Shown piece after piece: positions 9,603 to 21,200 of a stretch of 64,000 nucleotides of DNA. Each line of letters begins with the position of its first letter. Position 1 is the stretch's first letter. The notes beneath the pieces were generated by a model. That model made no database searches. It saw only the letters and a list, made by a program, of their open reading frames with translations, and was not told the DNA's origin. The position numbers and the translations under genes were made by a program. The DNA is taken from the NCBI GenBank assembly GCA_023053545.1, contig JAKZAN010000111.1, forward strand, positions 45,431-109,430. Direction: 5' to 3'. The DNA comes from Lepidurus packardi (lineage: Eukaryota; Arthropoda; Branchiopoda; Notostraca; Triopsidae).

Positions 9603-9808
9603 TCATTTGAGTGCAATACAGCGATTCATTGTCTCTGATTACAAGTAATATAGATTCCAACCATAACCCGATTGAATAGTACATGTGCCTATAGAGCGTT
9701 TGCCAAATTCACCAGTGGCATCTAGTGAAGCGCATGTAAACTATGGATCCGCCATCTTGCGCAATAAAACTCCCTAGTCCTTTAAGGTTCAGTGTAGTAG
9801 TTCCTATT
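9598..9808 (+). repeat. Repeat X, intact 211-bp copy
   Basis: From ATTTATCATTTGAGTGC to AGTAGTTCCTATT. A second copy starts at 9994 but is interrupted at AGAGCGTT by the KDZ unit and resumes at 31612. The segment ATTCATTGTCTCTGATTACA to GTGCCTAT is also found inside the Harbinger MITE at 21325-21400, so X belongs to the Harbinger-related repeats here. In this copy the HARBI1 pseudogene lies directly to the left. Confidence 0.9.
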
Positions 9809-9993
9809 CAGTGTAGTAGTCCATATTTCATTCCTAATTTAAAGGTATTACTTTGCTGAAAAGTCCATAACCATTTTTTGAAGAAAAAGAAATATAGATG
9901 TTTCGTCCATCATTCAATTTATTTATTTAAAGAAAACGCACGTTGCAATATTCCAAACACTTTGTTTTTGTTTACAATTTTGAGTGAAGTAGT
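9809..9993. other. Short spacer between the two X copies
   Basis: AT-rich, no coding sense. It begins with a partial repeat of the end of X (TTCAGTGTAGTAGT). Confidence 0.5.
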
Positions 9994-10096
9994 ATTTATC
10001 ATTTGAGTGCAATACAGCGATTCATTGTCTCTGATTACAAGTAATATCGATTCCAACCATAACCCGATTGAATAGTACATGTGCCTATAGAGCGTT
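9994..10096 (+). repeat. Repeat X, interrupted copy, left part with target duplication
   Basis: Matches 9598-9700 of the intact copy with a few substitutions and stops exactly after AGAGCGTT (10089-10096). The next base of intact X is not here but at 31620, across the KDZ unit. Confidence 0.93.
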
Positions 10097-10390
10097 CAAC
10101 ACATTATCAGACGGGATCCTGTGCGAAACCACAGGATCGCCTTGCACTCATCCTGTTCATACGCACAGGATTATATACCCACAAGTTTCGCTTCAGCGCG
10201 GGATCACGTGACTTTGTTTTGTTTGCGTTTCACGCGACTTTGTTTTGTTTACGTACGTAAAATTTTTTGTCATGGGTAAAACAAAGAAAAACGAAGCAGC
10301 GGTAAAGGCAGTCCTTTTAAGAGCAAAGGAGCGGCAAGAAGAGTTCGAAAGACAAAAAAAAAGAGGCCAGGAGGATTAAAGAACGCGAAC
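10097..10390 (+). repeat. Left inverted end of the KDZ unit
   Basis: About 294 bp matching, in inverted orientation and at roughly 90% identity by eye, 31611 down to 31342 and then 28601 down to 28580. The repeat includes the first ~40 codons of the transposase gene. Internal hairpin-capable motifs are CCTGTGCG/CGCACAGG, and CACGTGAC with TTTGTTTTGTTT is repeated twice upstream of the start codon. Confidence 0.9.
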
Positions 10391-13300
10391 GCTATAGAAA
10401 AAAGCAAGTGTTTCTTCATGCGTCCCTTACTACCACTACGGGAATGTTACATTCTCGCACCAAACCTCGTCAAAAGGTGGGTAATCATTCTCGTGCGAAG
10501 CGAACGAATGGCCATGCTCCGGATGTACAGGAAACGCTCATCGATTCTCAAGAAAGTAAGACGTAATTTCAGCTTGGAACTGTGTAACGCAAACTGATCA
10601 AAATTATAATTCTTTCTGTAATTTAGACCCGAAGAACGATTCCGGAGACAACAGGAGCACAAGGCAAACATTTACTAGCAATGTGAACCGTACGTCAACT
10701 CGCCCAGCCGAAAGTTGGCGTGAAAGGCGCGATAGACTAGCAGCTGGTTGGAAAACCGTCCGACCCACAATTTTTACCGGCATCATAAAAAAAGAGTCGC
10801 CCGCCCTGCGCTCGAAGCAAATTTGCTTCAACTGTAAAAAGTCTCCAAGTGTCCTCCGGTAAGTAATGTCTTTCTCCCTAAATCACTTAATAAACTCTGA
10901 CTTTAGATGCAGTGACGGATGCGGCGCTTTATGTATCGAATGTGACGCCCTGAAACATACTTTCTTGGCGACACATTTGCGCCATACTTGGGTGTGTGGC
11001 TATCTAATGCCCCTCCAGCCCTGTCAAGTGCTTAAAGCAGAAAGCGATGGTTCTTATGGCATTTCCACTGAAAGTATGTTGTAACTTACGATATTATTTC
11101 AGTCGTTTACATTTGTTGCATTTCTTGTCTTTTTCCAGGTCGAGCAATTCCAATCGACATGGCTCGAGTTTGTAAACATTGTGGCTCTGAGGAAGTCGAA
11201 GATGTATTCGATCTCCCTTGTGTATACGTGTGTAATCGAGGTATCTACTAGTACTGCTTCTCTTTTATTTCGCTAACCGTTTATTTTTAGGTCGGCATGA
11301 TACCTTCCTTCCTGGACTGAAATGTAAGAGCTGCAGTTCGATGTCCAAAGTGGAATGGGACAGTCTGATATTTTCAGATTATTTTTTAGCGTCGTCGTAT
11401 TTTTACAAAGGTATCCTACGACGCTACCCATTAGTGAAACCTAATTGTGGGGCTTTCCTTAGGGTGCACCGTTTACAGCGTGGAATTGCTCCGTGACTTC
11501 CACTATTCAAAAATGGAAAATCCGGGATTTTCAGCGAAAGCCCTTCTGTCCACTCTGGAACGCAAGTCGAAAGACTTGAATGCATCTGTAAGTATCCTTT
11601 ATTGTGCTCTAAAAGGATTGTGCTTGTCACAAGCTCATTCAAATACACCATAGGTCACGCAGATTTGCCAGACATTGTTTAGAGATGCCTATCAGGAGTG
11701 GAGGCGTTGTAAGTTCGGATTGTTAAGCCTTATTGCAAAAATGGAAACGTCTCCGACAACTCATGAAGACTGTGAAGCTCCTTGGACTTTACTCCAGTGC
11801 CCTTCATGCTGGGAGACGTGCCATGTAGTCCACGTTGATGGAAATAAGAAAGTATTTAGATGGAAGCACAATTCCGAGTAAGTTTTCTATATTTCTCAAA
11901 AAAATTTTCTGAATCAGACTGTCAGCTCTATTCGAGAATCTTATATGAAAAGTGCATTCCTTTTACCGGACGCTCACGTAGCGGATTTTGATACAAGCAT
12001 ACGACAGCTCAAACAAACGCGTGTAGCAAAGGTAGTAATTATTTCAGTATTCACAAACGAAACCTTACGAGTGGTCTTCTCTTCAGATTATAGGGCTCTC
12101 AGACCAGTACCTGCAAAGCATCGGACTGGAAAGCAGCGCGTGCAGAATGTCAGTCGTTTGCAAAATTGGACGAAACGGCATCTGCATTGTGGCGTGTCGG
12201 CACGAAATCATACTGGGAGGATTGAACATGTTCCGAGGGGAAATTTATTCGTACCCCCTGCTGCTCCAGTACGAGCTTGGAAAGCAAAGACGAATATGCT
12301 TTGTATCCAGTGATGTTATGTGCCAGCTCTACCCGTTCATGAGGGACACAGCTGAACGGATCAAAAGAGCTGGTGAAGACCATCCCCTAAACGACCTTCC
12401 GCAAATTCTGGAGAACTCAAAGCACTTTGTTCCCGTCTGGCATGCGCATGGACACTGCCTCAATTGCCAGGTAAAACTCCACAATAATGTAGCAAGTTTT
12501 GTAAATATTTCATGCCTAGCTTTGCTGGAGCGCTCGTCATGTGCTTGGGCTGGGCATGTGCACAGGGGAACATTGCGAGTTATGCTTCGCCTACATTTCA
12601 AAGACTGCGCAAACTACGAAAAGAATGGACAAAGCAGGTGAGTATTTTGGGGTGATGGATTTACTTTCTTGAACTAATATTTATGAATCTCAGGTCGAAA
12701 TGAGATGTTAACCGATCACGTTATCTATTGGAACACCAAAAAAATAGAAGCGTTGGTGAAAGCTCTGACAGAGAAGTATCCAATGGTAGGTGTTCATGCA
12801 TTGCTATTTTATTTTGGCTTCCTGGCTTGAGTTGGGTAACTTTTTATCTGTTTGCGCGACAGGTTCCTCGCTTATTGGCGTACCATCAAAAAGAACTCGA
12901 CAAGTTTGGCTATTCGGAAGAGCAGTTGCGGGAGGAGCGTACGAGCATGAAAGACAGAGCGGACGGTGATTGCCTGAAAACATTTTTAAGTGCAAAACTA
13001 ATTAATCATATTTTGCAGCTAACTTGGCTGATCCTGCTCCCGCGCCTACAAAGAAGGACATGGAAGCCGTTCAGGAATTTCTAGACAAGTAGTTCCCTTT
13101 TTTCTGTTTTTTTTTTATTGTGTTATGCATTAAAAACGTAACATCTGAATCTTATTAGTTTGTCAGTCGAGCCTACTGAAGTGTTTGACCTGTTAAGCAG
13201 CGAATCGAGGCGCGTTTGTCCTGTCCGGAAATTCCTGCGGTACGTCCATCGATCCATCACGGATGGTGTTGCAGCGGCTCGTATCAAGAGTTTAAAAATT

Positions 13301-14719
13301 GAAGTGTCAGCTGCAGCTGGTAAGTTTTTCATTCGGTTTAATCGGAACATATCTTCCGTTCACTCATAGAAAAGGTAAGTCATGCTGACCCTGATGTATT
13401 TTTTTGCTTTTTTAATGTCTATCTAAATGAATTGATATCTTTATCTGTAATATGTGATTGTCCGCTTTGCCTAAGGAGAAGCATTTTGTCGTAGCAACGT
13501 AGTCAGAGCACATAAGTAGCTTTTCAGGTGTGCATGAGCTTTTAGGAATTAAAAATGCTTCGTTCATTCGTGTTCCTCGTCTTCTGCTTTATGTAACCGC
13601 TTTATGTAAGTGTGCCGTGCTCCAAAGGCGAAACGATTAGAGGATATGTCAACTGTTTCCCGGTAAAGTTGTCCATTTTTGGCAACAATACAAGTTGTAT
13701 TTTTATAGTTATACAGAATCTATCTTATTGCTAAAAGTATTGTGAATTTGTTAATTCACGGCTTACTTGGGGTGAAAATAAATTAATTTAAGGATCTCAC
13801 TTCTTAAATGAAAGTGACAGCTTCTGCGCAATTATGGGTGTTGTATAATAATGTCAATACAAATCCTTCTTCGTTAAAAAAATCGGTAGTATAGTAGTTG
13901 AATGCATGGCTTACAAGGGTGGGGTATATTCAGACAGTCACTTGCTGACGCCCGTGAATCGCTGTAAATAAGTAGCTTCTTGGGATTGAAGTATCCCTTC
14001 TGCAACAGACCGTTATTTTGAAAAGAACTACGGGAACCGCAGCTTATATTCAAGCATCTTTTCAACTTTTGAAGACACAAGCAAATTGAGGCGACAAAAA
14101 CGCCTGCAAGCCGCAAGCGAGAAACAAAAATGGATGCAACACGTGGAGTGGTACAATAAACTGAGGAATTACGTCCCCGACGCTTCGGAATTCCCCAAGT
14201 TGGCAGAAGCTGACGTGACTGATGTGCACAGTAATACGAATAATTCGATAGCACGTATACATATACTGATGTGTGCTGATGTGTCTAGGCGACCGCGACC
14301 GACTGACCAAAGCCATCGATCTCTTCACTAAAGTAGAGAGAATCCGGGAAGAGCCGGAAATACTTGATAAGGAAATGCACGATTTGAGCCGATACTACGA
14401 AGGAAAAGAGAAGGCGCTCGCAAATTTTCATCCTAGCATGCTTTGGCCCGCTTACGGACTTAAAAAATACTGTTTACCAGAAACCAGTGACGAAGTTACT
14501 CTGGACGGCCTGAAGGCGTTGGTTATTAAGAGACAACGTCATATTTCTGTATTCAGAGAAGACGCCATACGGCAATTTCAAGCCGTCAAAGATTGCCCAT
14601 CTGTTAGTACTGAGACCAACGTACTGGTACGTGAAGAGGACGATGAAGCCGAACCGATAGAGGACAGCGATTGGGATGACGTGGAAGACTTATTTCTGGA
14701 AGAAAGTTTCGTCCTGTAG
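10273..14719 (+). CDS. KDZ (Kyakuja-Dileera-Zisupton) transposase, multi-exon
   Basis: ATG at 10273. Exons supported by open frames and GT-AG ends: 10273-10555, 10627-10858, 10907-11073, 11139-11240, 11291-11410, 11463-11587, 11654-11877, 11926-12031, 12087-12470, 12520-12637, 12695-12785, 12863-12965, 13019-13088, 13159-13319, then about 14082-14230 and 14289-14719. The N-terminal exon is basic. Exons 2-4 encode a Cys/His cluster (CFNCKK...CSDGCGALCIECD) like the CxC domains of KDZ proteins. Conserved core motifs follow: HVDGN, ACRHEI...FRGEIYSY, SSDVMCQLYPFM, PVWHAHGHCLNCQ, and TGEHCELCF, which likely carries the catalytic Glu. The C-terminus is acidic (EDSDWDDVEDLF). Exon 1 has nine A at 10354-10362 where eight would keep the frame. 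How exon 14 joins the 14082 exon across 13320-14081 is unresolved. Confidence 0.85.
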
Positions 14720-16476
14720 AATACGAAACTATTTTATTTCAAGCATAACCTGTTAATCTAGAAATCAAAGGATTTTCATCTGAATTACAAAATTACGTTC
14801 GGTTACTACATAACTCAATGAAGATGGTAACTCAATAATGACAGTAGTTCTGTAACTGAATAATTCAAGTTTTTTTCTATGATTTTGATAACGACAAAAA
14901 ATGCGTGGTTCGTTTCCTATACAACATTTTTCTGAAACAACTAAAGCGAAAATGAATGGGAAACAAACATAAATGTGCTCCTGTGTTCCAAATGATGTAT
15001 GCAAAAATACATACTGTTCTTTATTTTTACGATATACTCGTCCCTCAAGTGAGTAAACATTGTTTGCTCATCATCGTTTTGATCAGCTTGCTCATCGTCA
15101 TAGTTTTCAGCTCGTCATATTCAATTCAATGAAACAATTCGTACAGATGTCACTCAGTTACCGTAGCAACAAGGTATCCGGTTTATACAGACTGACGTAT
15201 TCAGTGACGTCATAACATCATGGATGTTCACGTGGTGTGTACGTGCTATACACGTGAGAATCCGGATGCTGCACGCTATAAGCACGTGATGGTTGCATGT
15301 TCTTTTGTATGGTAAAAGCAGTCTTATAAGTTGTCTAGACGGGACTTTAATTAGGCATTAGCTAATGTTAGTCATAGTTAATGAACTTGTAACAACTTCT
15401 TCAATTCGGAAACTTCGTTAACAGTTGATTTTCATTAGCGTTAATGTTCTTGTCTCTAGACGACTCACTTAAACATATTTAACTCAGGTAGTCGGAGTTG
15501 ATTATCATTAACTTGTCCCGTCTAGCCTAGGTATTACGGTTTGCAGCTCCGTACACTGCTGTCTTTTAGCACATAAAAAGCTTCCAGATGTTTTGGTTTA
15601 GTCAGTCTATCGTATTAGTCGATGCCTGAAGATTCGCATTTAGCTAGCGGAACAGCCATTAAATCTAAAGAAATCTGATACGTAATAGATGCCTTCCATC
15701 GTGAGGCTATGATGACTTTTCAGAAGGCAAAAAGGCAATATTCAAGTCAGATGACATCATAAAGGAGTTATACATTATAATATTAGTGAATTATCTTCAT
15801 GAGAACTTCGCGGTATGGGGGTGGGCACAGAAAATACGTGTGAAGCATACACCAAATTCGCGCTTAAACGTATGGACATCCAAGGGCTGAACGAACGAAA
15901 CGATAAAAGGGAAGGAATAGGCTTAGTGTTTCCTGTTTCTGAAATTTTATATCGAACCTTTTTTCCCGCAAATATATAATTCATATATTGGGACAATCTC
16001 TCCAGCATAAACCGAGATACCTCAAGACGCACAAGTTTGCAAAAAGACGTACACGCATGAGGCATTAAGATAAATTATGTATGACATCTCTCTACTACGC
16101 TACCCCTGTTACGCATGCCTTAATAAAATTACATAAAAAATACTTCGATTTTTGAATCTGCAGATACCAAGACGCGAATCAGTTAATTACTGAATTTTAT
16201 TTTAACAGTTAGATAAAATTGCACGGAATCACCAGGCTAATCGCTATTTTATTTTTGCTATTTTTCGCAATCATCGTACAGTGTTTGGTGATTATTTCAG
16301 ATTGTGACGGGGCGTTACATAGATGAGCGAAACCTAACGTTTTGTTATCCTTTTCTGGTGACGTAGATTACTAGGCGATCAATGCGCTTTTTCTCAGTAG
16401 GCCTGTAAGTCAAACCTTCATCATATCATCCATAGCGATTACAGTTGGTTATTGTTGGTAGGATGCAACATAAACA
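14720..16476. other. No gene seen between KDZ and the MULE region
   Basis: AT-rich, with short chance frames only. One structured segment is listed separately at 15335-15525. Around 15235-15290 several CACGTG-like motifs cluster, without an obvious function. Confidence 0.4.
15335..15525. mobile_element. Possible small MITE, 191 bp
   Basis: CTAGACGGGAC at 15335-15345 is perfectly inverted as GTCCCGTCTAG at 15515-15525. Both ends are followed inward by similar TTAAT-containing sequence. The interior is non-coding. No clear target duplication. Confidence 0.4.
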
Positions 16477-16503
16477 GTGGCGTATACAGGACTTTGGTTC
16501 GTG

Positions 16504-16506
<3 letters not shown>

Positions 16507-16534
<28 letters not shown>
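16507..16534 (+). repeat. 28-nt poly-G run
   Basis: An uninterrupted run of 28 G between GTGGGA and AGGG. The run follows CAGTGGCGTATACAGG, which resembles the outer end of hAT-type non-autonomous elements, although no matching inverted end was found nearby. Run length is likely unreliable in assembly. Confidence 0.7.
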
Positions 16535-16639
16535 AGGGTGCCATGTGCAATTTTTTACACTTGGGTTTCCCTTTGTTCACCAATATACAAAAATCATTTC
16601 AGGGGGTGCATGGGGGTGGGGGGTTAGGGGATCGCCTAA

Positions 16640-16795
16640 CCAGAGCTAAAACGAGCGCGAGCGAATTCGCTCGCGCTCGCGAGTGCGCTCGAAATCTTGT
16701 GAGCGATGAGCGCGAGCCGCTCGTTTCATAAATTGGCGAGCGCGAGCGCGAGCGCAAACGAAATGAGCGCACGCTCGCGATTGTAGCGCCATCTG
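16640..16795. repeat. GAGCGC-rich palindromic tract
   Basis: Dense repeats of GAGCGC/GCGCTC. It contains a perfect 28-bp palindrome at 16652-16679 centred on GAATTC. Its GC richness contrasts with the AT-rich surroundings. Confidence 0.7.
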
Positions 16796-16923
16796 TTGGC
16801 AAATTCCCGTAGTTTATGCCATGAAGCTACAGAGCTTACGGCAGATGGCAGCGACTGATGTCAAAAAGGCGCCAAGCGTGTTGTCAAAAAGACGCCAAGC
16901 GTGTTCAACGTGCTCGTTTGGTG

Positions 16924-16962
16924 CTGTATTTGTTAGCTGTGCGGCACAGCTAACAAATACAG
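16924..16962. repeat. Perfect hairpin, 18-bp arms
   Basis: Arms CTGTATTTGTTAGCTGTG (16924-16941) and its exact inverse (16945-16962) with a 3-base CGG loop. Two copies of AGTAGAATAC follow. Confidence 0.85.
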
Positions 16963-16996
16963 TAGAATACAGTAGAATACAGTAACAAATACTAAC

Positions 16997-17027
16997 AATA
17001 GACTGGCACAGCCTGTGCCAGTCTATT
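16997..17027. repeat. Perfect hairpin, 15-bp arms
   Basis: Arms AATAGACTGGCACAG (16997-17011) and its exact inverse (17013-17027) around a single C. The flanks CTAACAATA and TATTGTTAG extend the pairing with a small bulge. It lies 35 bp from the previous hairpin, and TTGTTAGCTGTG recurs right after it. Confidence 0.85.
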
Positions 17028-17207
17028 TATTGTTAGCTGTGACAACAGCTTAATTTGTATTACAGGTAACTTTCATTATTACTTTCGTTAACTAAAACAA
17101 GGCTTATAACTTATCAATTACACTACTTTAATTATCGACTGTACAATTATTGTCAACTACTCTAGACAATCATGGCGGATTTACCAGTGGAGTTAACACC
17201 AGTGTTA

Positions 17208-17261
17208 CTATTGGTACCACCGGAACAGCGGTGGTCACATGAGCTTACTCCAAAAGGGTAA
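17208..17261 (+). repeat. Left subterminal repeat of the MULE
   Basis: CTATTGGTACCACC through TTACTCCAAAAGGGTAA. The same two blocks occur at about 17671-17720 in the same orientation and inverted at 24467-24521, on the far side of the MULE genes. This brackets the MULE at about 17.2-24.5 kb. Exact ends and target duplication were not found. Confidence 0.6.
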
Positions 17262-17306
17262 GGATTTTTGGTTATAATGTACGGGCGCATACATAGAAGT
17301 ATGGAA

Positions 17307-17386
17307 GATAGTGGTGTAGTGGGCAGAGGCAACTACTGATGCTAGGGTGGAGAGGGTTCGATTCTCTTCAAATGCAGTTGTTTTTT
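17307..17386 (+). ncRNA. tRNA-like Pol III unit, copy 1
   Basis: A box-like TGGTGTAGTGG at 17312-17322, B box GGTTCGATTCT at 17355-17365, spacing 43 bp, and a T6 run at 17381-17386. The T-arm GAGAG/CTCTT can pair. I could not fold a full acceptor stem, so this is a tRNA-derived sequence or pseudo-tRNA and not a confident functional tRNA. It is homologous to the unit at 17766. Confidence 0.45.
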
Positions 17387-17765
17387 CTTGTACTATGGTA
17401 CAGGAAACTCTTTTTTAACTATTTCGTTTTAAATTATTCTTTATCTTTAATTATTCTGTATTTCTAATTATTTTAAATTATTATGCATTTAAATTATTAT
17501 ATGTTTTACTGGTTCTGTTGTAAATTATGTTCTGTTTAATTATGTGCAATGTTTTTCCTTGTACTATGGTACAAGCACTTCCTTTTCACTTATTATGTTC
17601 TACATTATTCTGTATTCTGTGTATTCTCTATAAATTACTCTTCCGTGCTTTACTGAGCTAATGTGTAAGTGGTACCACCGGAGTTGCGCTGTCGTTATGA
17701 GTTTACTCCAAAAGGGTAAGGACTTTTCGTTATAATGTACGAGCGCATTTCACAATAGTATTGAA

Positions 17766-17842
17766 GAAGTTGTGTAGTGGGCACAGTCAACTACTGATGC
17801 TACGGTGGAGAGGGTTCGATTCTGTTCATGTGCAGTTTTTTT
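17766..17842 (+). ncRNA. tRNA-like Pol III unit, copy 2
   Basis: A box-like TTGTGTAGTGG at 17770-17780, B box GGTTCGATTCT at 17813-17823, the same 43-bp spacing, and T8 just after. Both units are preceded by the same TTACTCCAAAAGGGTAAGGA block, so a ~150-bp module is duplicated about 458 bp apart. Confidence 0.45.
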
Positions 17843-18222
17843 TCTTGTACCATTTGACTTTCATGTTTGTCTACTCTCCAAATGTTAACTCCCTGAGGCG
17901 CGCTGGTGCTGGTCTCCAACTTGAGTGTCATCCCGTTCCATATGACTCATTTTGCTTGCGACTTCCTAAGCTTGCGGTGCCCTTCGCCTTCTACGCTTGC
18001 CACGCTTGCATTTTTGCTTCAACCGCATTATTCCTGTGTTCCGCTTTCTTCCCTTTTTACGTCGGGTACGTTTTCTTATTATTTCTCCTTCATTATTTGC
18101 TCTTTTTCTGCATGTTTGCTTGGTTTTTCTTCCATTGTTTGTTTTGTTTTCACTCCTTTTCGCTTCTTTTTTTCCCGCTTTAGCTTGCTGTCTTGAGTCT
18201 AAGACATTAAAAGTAGACAAAA

Positions 18223-21200
18223 ATGGTTTCTGTTTTAGGCTTCAGAGGGATTGGGAGGCTTCAGAGATTTAGGGAATGTCTAGGAAATTTGCGAAAAACA
18301 GCAGATTTACCTGCTGCTGCGTTTTCTAATATTTCTCTCGAAAAAATCTTGATTAGTCAAGAAAACTTGAGTAGTTTCGAGACATTGTGTTTGGAGTATA
18401 GGGAAGAGTTTAGAGGAATTGAACTGCCAACTATTTTGGCACTGCCAGAATCTCTGTGCTATGTTGGTAATGATGAATCTGCTTGTGAAATCATTCCAAG
18501 TCGCTTCCGTGATGGATTTACTGCTTTGAAAAGTCAAGGAAATGGGAATTGCTTTTATAATTCAGCTTCGCTGATATTGTTTGGTAATGAAGATCATGCC
18601 GATGAGATTCGTTGTCGAATTGTCGTTGAATTAATGACAAATAGTCAGCTTTATTCAGATCCAGGTCTTGGTTATGTCAGTGACAACCAAATTGCTAACA
18701 TGGTGAATTTTACTGGCATTTATATGACGCGCTTTCTGTTTCCTGGTCTGGAGTTCCCAAACACTGATATCGGGAACGCGCAAAAGATTATAGTTATTTA
18801 TGCGATGGAGCAGGCAAAGTCAGGGCAATACGCGTCATTAGTGTCTTTCGCTGCCTTGGCCAATGTTTGTCATAGGACCGTAGAGTCACTTTATCCAGTT
18901 GTCGATGTTCCCTCAAGTAGTACGCATCACCCTGCCTTGCATTTCAATATGAATTTTGTCCCTATTGGTTGCAACAGCCCAGAAATTCTCCGAATTTTAT
19001 GGTGTGGTGGAAACGTGGAAGCACATTTGCAGAAGAAAGAAGGGCGGTCAGTTCTTGCGTGTGGTTGGCAGCCGAAACATTTTGTACCACTTTGCCCAAA
19101 GGTGGTCAGTTCTAGTCCGTATTCTGGTCAGTTTGCAGATCGCAGTTTCAAAATTGCAGCTAGTCGCAAAGGTGCTAAATTGTCGAGGACAAAAGGTAAA
19201 ACAGCAAATAAGTCAGATGAAGTTAGCGTTATTGATCTGGTCGTTGCTAGACCTGTTGGAGAAATAAAGCAAGAGTCGGACAGTGATTTCGAGAATCCCA
19301 ACAGTAAAGAAAGGAATACCGAAACAAAACGTAAAGGAGATTCTAGTTTGCCTAAACGTAGGTCAGTCAGTGATATTATCACATGTTCTGTTGATTCTCA
19401 AATTGAACAACAACAGAATCAAGCTGAGTTAAGGTGCAAAAAATGCAAAGCCGAGTTCACGAGGGTATTTAACTTAGAGCGTCACGTACGTTTGGCAAGA
19501 TGCAACATGCTTAAAGAAGCAAAGAATGTTTGCAGTAAGTGTGGGAAAAGGTTTGCTAGGAAGTATGGGCTTGAACGTCATATTGAGGTGGTACATAGTT
19601 CTTTAAAAACAAAAATTAAAGGTCCTGTAAGCAATAAAACTTCGAACGAGAGAATAGTCTCTGTCTCATTAGTTCCTGAAGGAAAGTCAGGTTCTTCGCA
19701 GTCCGACCCAGTACCTTATATAGAAGAAGAACTTGAGGTAGAAGAAGAAGAACTTGAGGTAGAAGAAGAAGTTGAGCCACTATTAAGCAGGGCTGAATCT
19801 GATGATAGTAAAGAAACGAAATCCCAGGACTCCGAACAAGACGCCAGTGACAGTGCTGTCATATTTTCCGAAGATAGCGATTCGGGTGATCGAAAATTTG
19901 ATTCACGAACAGTAAAACAGAACAATAAACGGATAATTTGTTGGTATTGTGGCTTAGCAGTGAATAAGCTGGTAGAATACGTTGCACATGTTAGGATTAA
20001 GCATAGCTTCCATTGTAAAATTGAAAGCAGCACATTTCATGACAGAAATACTTTTGAACTCTGGAAAACAGAGTTAGAAAAAGCTGACGGAGTTTCTTTC
20101 GTTAGCCGAAGGGGAGCTCGTCGTCACACAAGCTTCACTACGACGACTTATATGTGTAATCGGTCCTTTTCTTACAAAAATCGTAGCATGGGTAAACGTG
20201 CCCTCAAACGTCTAGGCTCGTGTCGTACAGGAGTGTCTTGTATTGGTTTTATCACTTGTCGCATCAGTCATTTGTCAGGTAATTGTGAGGTAACGTTCTG
20301 TCGGTCACATGTGCCTCATGATCGTCTTGCTGGTAGATGCCGTCTGCACAAAGAAACCCAAGAGGTAATAGCACAGAAACTTACTGTCGGTATCTCCAAA
20401 CGTAAAATCATACAAAGCATTTTGAGAGAGAATTTAGATGAGCCTCCTTGTCGTGATAATGCTATTACTATGAAGGATCTTCATAATGCCGAAAACAAAA
20501 TTCCAAATCCCTTCCGGAAACACTCTGTAGATCACGAAAGCGTTGATTTGTGGGTTGAAGAGATGGCAGTGAGGCTAGATAATCCAGTATTTTTTTTATA
20601 AGAACCAGGGCATTATAAACGAAGAAAGTCAATTGCAGGTGGCCAATTTTGCGCTTGGCATCATGTATGAACCGCAAATGAAAGCATTACTTGAGTACGG
20701 CAGCCAGTGTATTTGCATAGACAGCACGTATCAGGTTAACCAGTACCAGTTTGTCTTGACAACGGTTATGGTTTTGAATAAAGCTCGGGCTGGATATCCT
20801 GTTGCTTTTCTAATAAGTGACAGGGAACATAGGGAAGTATATCGTCTCTTTTTTTATGAAACTTAAAGAAAAAGTCGGTGAAATTAGAACAACGGAGTTT
20901 ATGAGCGATATGGCTGATCAGTTTTGGCTAGCTTGGAGAGATGTCTTTGACACTTCTACTACGAGGAGAATTTGCATTTGGCATGTGGAAAGGGCTTGGA
21001 AGAAAAGAATGGAGCAGCTTCGCGGTTCCGTCACTAGTCATGAAGAAGATTCTCAGGTTATAACCTGTCAAATTTTCAGCTTACTTAGGGTGCGTTCCAA
21101 TTGGCGACTCAACCCGGGTTGAAGTGGGTTTTCAACTCGGGTTCCAGAACTCGCCTGTTTCAAGTGGCCAAACTCGGGTTCAAAGTGGAGTTTGGGGAAG

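Noticed and set aside
11921..11930. Splice acceptor at AATCAG (11917) for KDZ exon 8
   Set aside because: It leads to an early stop; the AG at 11924-11925 gives an open exon.
12120..12200. Frameshift in the KDZ transposase before the CRHEI block
   Set aside because: It arises only if the acceptor at TTATAG (12092) is used. With the acceptor ending at 12086 the frame is continuous, and the inverted KDZ remnant at 28170-28394 has the same IGLSDQ reading right after its intron.
10097..14760. A simple KDZ element ending shortly after its transposase
   Set aside because: I found no inverted copy of the terminus or AGAGCGTT near 14720-16500; the only matching end and duplication are at 31611-31619.
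16445..16802. Glycine-rich and Arg/Ser-rich peptides
   Set aside because: They are translations of the G28 run and the GAGCGC tract, without other support.
17761..18272. Protein genes in the T/C-rich stretch before the MULE
   Set aside because: Overlapping frames in several phases are low-complexity Phe/Leu/Ser translations of a pyrimidine-rich tract, typical of untranslated or promoter DNA.
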